Program-made: the position numbers and the translations under genes
Notes under the pieces: generated by a model
Seen by the model: only the letters and a program-made list of their open reading frames with translations
Databases searched by the model: none
Told to the model about the DNA's origin: nothing
Part shown: positions 21,857-23,470 of the stretch, piece after piece
How the letters are laid out: every line of letters starts with the position of its first letter
How positions within the stretch are numbered: position 1 is the first letter of the stretch
Source: an uncultured Eubacterium sp.
Lineage (GTDB): Bacteria; Bacillota; Clostridia; Lachnospirales; Lachnospiraceae
Assembly (NCBI GenBank): GCA_905236735.1
Contig: CAJOOU010000247.1
Location: 1 to 23,470, forward strand
Length of the DNA: 23,470 bases
Direction of reading: 5' to 3'

Positions 21857-22792
21857 TCATTTTCGAATAAATTCTGATATCTGCCCGGCAATAATATCCA
21901 TAAGACGCTGTCTTGTTTCTTTAGCTGCCCACGCTATGTGCGGTGTAATAAAAAGTTTGTCACTGTCCTTTATTCTTCTTAATGGATTGTTCTTTCTCAT
22001 TGGTTCCTCCGAAAGAACATCAAGCCCTGCCGCAGCTATTTCACCTTTTTCAAGAGCATTTGCCAAATCTTCTTCCACTACTATAGGACCTCTTCCCACA
22101 TTTATAAGTATTGCTGATTTTTTCATCTTTTTAAGAGCTGTTTTATCTATAAGCCTTTCGGTATTTTCATCAAGCGGCGCGTGTATACTTATAATATCCG
22201 AATCTTCTAAGAGCTCATCAAAGCTTACTTCTTCATAACTGCTGTCATGGTTTTTGCCGCTTGTGGAATAATATTTTACCTTCGCCCCAAAGCACGATGC
22301 AATTTCCGCAACTCTTTTTCCTATAGTGCCAAGCCCTATTATTCCCCAGGTTTTTCCGCTAAGCTCCGGATAATGTTTTTCAAAATGTGTAAACATCTCA
22401 TCATTTACATATTTTTCTTCCTTTACATACCTGTCGTAATAGCAAAGGTGCTCCATCAGGTAAAACAGTATGGCAAAGGTATGCTGGCTTACAGCCTCGG
22501 TAGAATATCCTGCCACATTTCTCCATTCAATTCCGGCTTTTTTTAGATATTCCTTATCCAGATTGTTTGTTCCTGTGGCAGTTACGCATACAAGCTTAAG
22601 TTTTTTTGCTCCTCCCACCGTTTTTTCATTTACCGGCATCTTGTTTAATACAATGATATCCGCATCCCGTATTCTCTCGGGTATCTGCTCGGGAGCAGAA
22701 TAATCATAAATTACCACTTCACCAAGCTCATCAAACTTTTCATAGGAAACATCATCACCTATTGTCTTTCTGTCAAGAAATACTATTTTCAT
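21857..22792 (-). CDS. D-2-hydroxyacid dehydrogenase, glycerate/hydroxypyruvate type
   Basis: A 311-residue NAD(P)-dependent D-isomer-specific 2-hydroxyacid dehydrogenase. Substrate domain first, then the Rossmann domain with GLGTIG at 153-158. The catalytic triad is R234 (INVGRGPIV), E263 (LDVLSEEP) and H285 (ITPHIAW). TATGTNNLD (71-79) and the ending PHIAWAAKETRQRL are typical of glycerate dehydrogenase/hydroxypyruvate reductase-like members, so reduction of hydroxypyruvate or a related 2-oxoacid is likely. The ATG touches the stop of the MATE gene (TAAATG), with AGGAGA six bases upstream, so the two are co-translated. No clear terminator follows; the SDR promoter lies shortly after. Confidence 0.9.
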   Translation of the reverse strand: MKIVFLDRKTIGDDVSYEKFDELGEVVIYDYSAPEQIPERIRDADIIVLNKMPVNEKTVGGAKKLKLVCVTATGTNNLDKEYLKKAGIEWRNVAGYSTEAVSQHTFAILFYLMEHLCYYDRYVKEEKYVNDEMFTHFEKHYPELSGKTWGIIGLGTIGKRVAEIASCFGAKVKYYSTSGKNHDSSYEEVSFDELLEDSDIISIHAPLDENTERLIDKTALKKMKKSAILINVGRGPIVVEEDLANALEKGEIAAAGLDVLSEEPMRKNNPLRRIKDSDKLFITPHIAWAAKETRQRLMDIIAGQISEFIRK

Positions 22793-23470
22793 TTAACTTC
22801 TCCTCATATTCCTGTTTATTAGCGTTTTATAAAAAATCATACACATTACAACAGACACAAATGAGCCTATCGGCGCCGAAAATCCCATCGGATAAAGACT
22901 GTCAAAATTTACCGAAAAATAGTAAGCAAGCGGTATCCTTACCAAAAAAGCAGATATTACATTATGTACAAATGAAAGATAGGATTTGTTTAACGCGCAG
23001 AAATATCCACTGAACATAAAGTGTATTCCGGCTAAAATACAGTCCCATACATATGATCTCATATACTCGTCTCCAAGTTGTATTACAGCTGCATCCTTTG
23101 TAAATATTCCCACCGCAAAAGCTGAAATAAACTGGAAGAGCAAAGCAAAAAATACCCCGCATCCTGTTGCGATAATCAGCGCATCAAAAAGTGTTTTCTT
23201 TGCCCTTTCCTCTTTTCCCGCACCTATATTTTGCGAGCATATAGCAGAAACAGACTGCAAAAGCGTTGATGGCACCAAAAATAAAATACCGATTAATTTT
23301 TCTACCACTCCCACTGCCGCTGCGTCACTTAGTCCCCTCATATTGGCAAAAACGGTAATCATTATAAAGGATACCTGAATAAAGCCGTCCTGTACCGCTA
23401 CAGGTATGCCTACCTTGAAAATATTCCTTATAATGTATGATTCCGGAATAAAATGAGCTTTTTTTATCCC
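22793..23470 (-). CDS. MATE family efflux transporter, C-terminal part (start outside window)
   Basis: The visible 225 codons run in frame from the window edge to the stop. They form the second half of a MATE-type multidrug/cation antiporter: GIPVAVQDGFIQVSF, then GVVEKLIGILFLVPSTLLQSVSAICSQNIGAGKEERAKK in pieces, which holds the family's conserved Gln-Asn-x-Gly-Ala-Gly motif. About five further hydrophobic segments end in a basic NRNMRRS tail. A full MATE protein is near 450 residues, so roughly half is missing upstream. It precedes and touches the 2-hydroxyacid dehydrogenase gene. The exported substrate is unknown. Confidence 0.88.
   Translation of the reverse strand, partial: GIKKAHFIPESYIIRNIFKVGIPVAVQDGFIQVSFIMITVFANMRGLSDAAAVGVVEKLIGILFLVPSTLLQSVSAICSQNIGAGKEERAKKTLFDALIIATGCGVFFALLFQFISAFAVGIFTKDAAVIQLGDEYMRSYVWDCILAGIHFMFSGYFCALNKSYLSFVHNVISAFLVRIPLAYYFSVNFDSLYPMGFSAPIGSFVSVVMCMIFYKTLINRNMRRS

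Noticed and set aside
21835..21860. Fur-box-like AT-rich inverted sequence after the 2-hydroxyacid dehydrogenase gene
   Set aside because: Symmetry is only 4-5 bp and it lies at the 3' end of a gene, not at a promoter.
1..23470. tRNA genes, CRISPR arrays, insertion sequences, phage attachment sites
   Set aside because: No cloverleaf-type segments with TTCGA arms in the right spacing, no regular spaced repeats, no transposase or integrase frames were seen by reading both strands.

Overview
The window looks like chromosome from a low-GC, Gram-positive anaerobe of the Clostridia, most likely a Lachnospiraceae member. This is inferred from AGGAGG-type ribosome binding sites, AT-rich TTGACA/TATAAT promoters, the family mix (YitT, C_GCAxxG, AmmeMemoRadiSam, a DUF6110-like protein next to a P-type ATPase, Ig-like lipoprotein) and anaerobe-type redox genes. 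No rRNA, tRNA, phage, transposase or CRISPR array is visible. Both ends cut genes.

Layout. 1-962 (-) is the N-terminal part of a CbxX/SpoVK-type AAA+ ATPase, divergent from a lipoprotein (1032-1988) that ends in a clear terminator. A YitT-type membrane protein (2118-2954) and a CDF metal exporter with a manganese-type site (3010-4113) follow on +. Positions 4135-4514 hold no protein gene. On the - strand they carry a near-consensus promoter, about 340 nt of structured non-coding sequence and a terminator: a candidate ncRNA I cannot assign to a family.

From 11899 down to 4576 the - strand carries a compact gene run: PspC, GH2 glycosidase, membrane diguanylate cyclase, a small membrane-anchored protein, inositol-monophosphatase-like enzyme, LigB-type dioxygenase homologue, AMMECR1 protein, a broken AmmeMemoRadiSam radical SAM gene, a guanine-deaminase-like enzyme and a C_GCAxxG redox protein. 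Short gaps and stop/start contacts suggest a long operon.

A metal-homeostasis block lies at 12779-18328 (-). csoR-copA is controlled by two matching CsoR-type operators, one between the -35 and -10. copA ends in a CopZ-like domain with its own in-frame ribosome binding site and ATG, so the locus can probably make both a copper ATPase and a free copper chaperone. Next comes a second, separately promoted unit: a DUF6110-like protein coupled to an unusual P1B ATPase lacking both the CPC motif and an N-terminal CxxC. A HAD phosphatase lies beyond its terminator.

The right part holds a NUDIX hydrolase (+), a large secreted, membrane-anchored beta-helix-like surface protein with 15-bp repeats, an SDR oxidoreductase, a D-2-hydroxyacid dehydrogenase and a truncated MATE transporter. 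The best leads are the orphan ncRNA at 4142-4480, the internal CopZ start inside copA, and the internally deleted radical SAM gene in an otherwise retained AmmeMemoRadiSam cluster.
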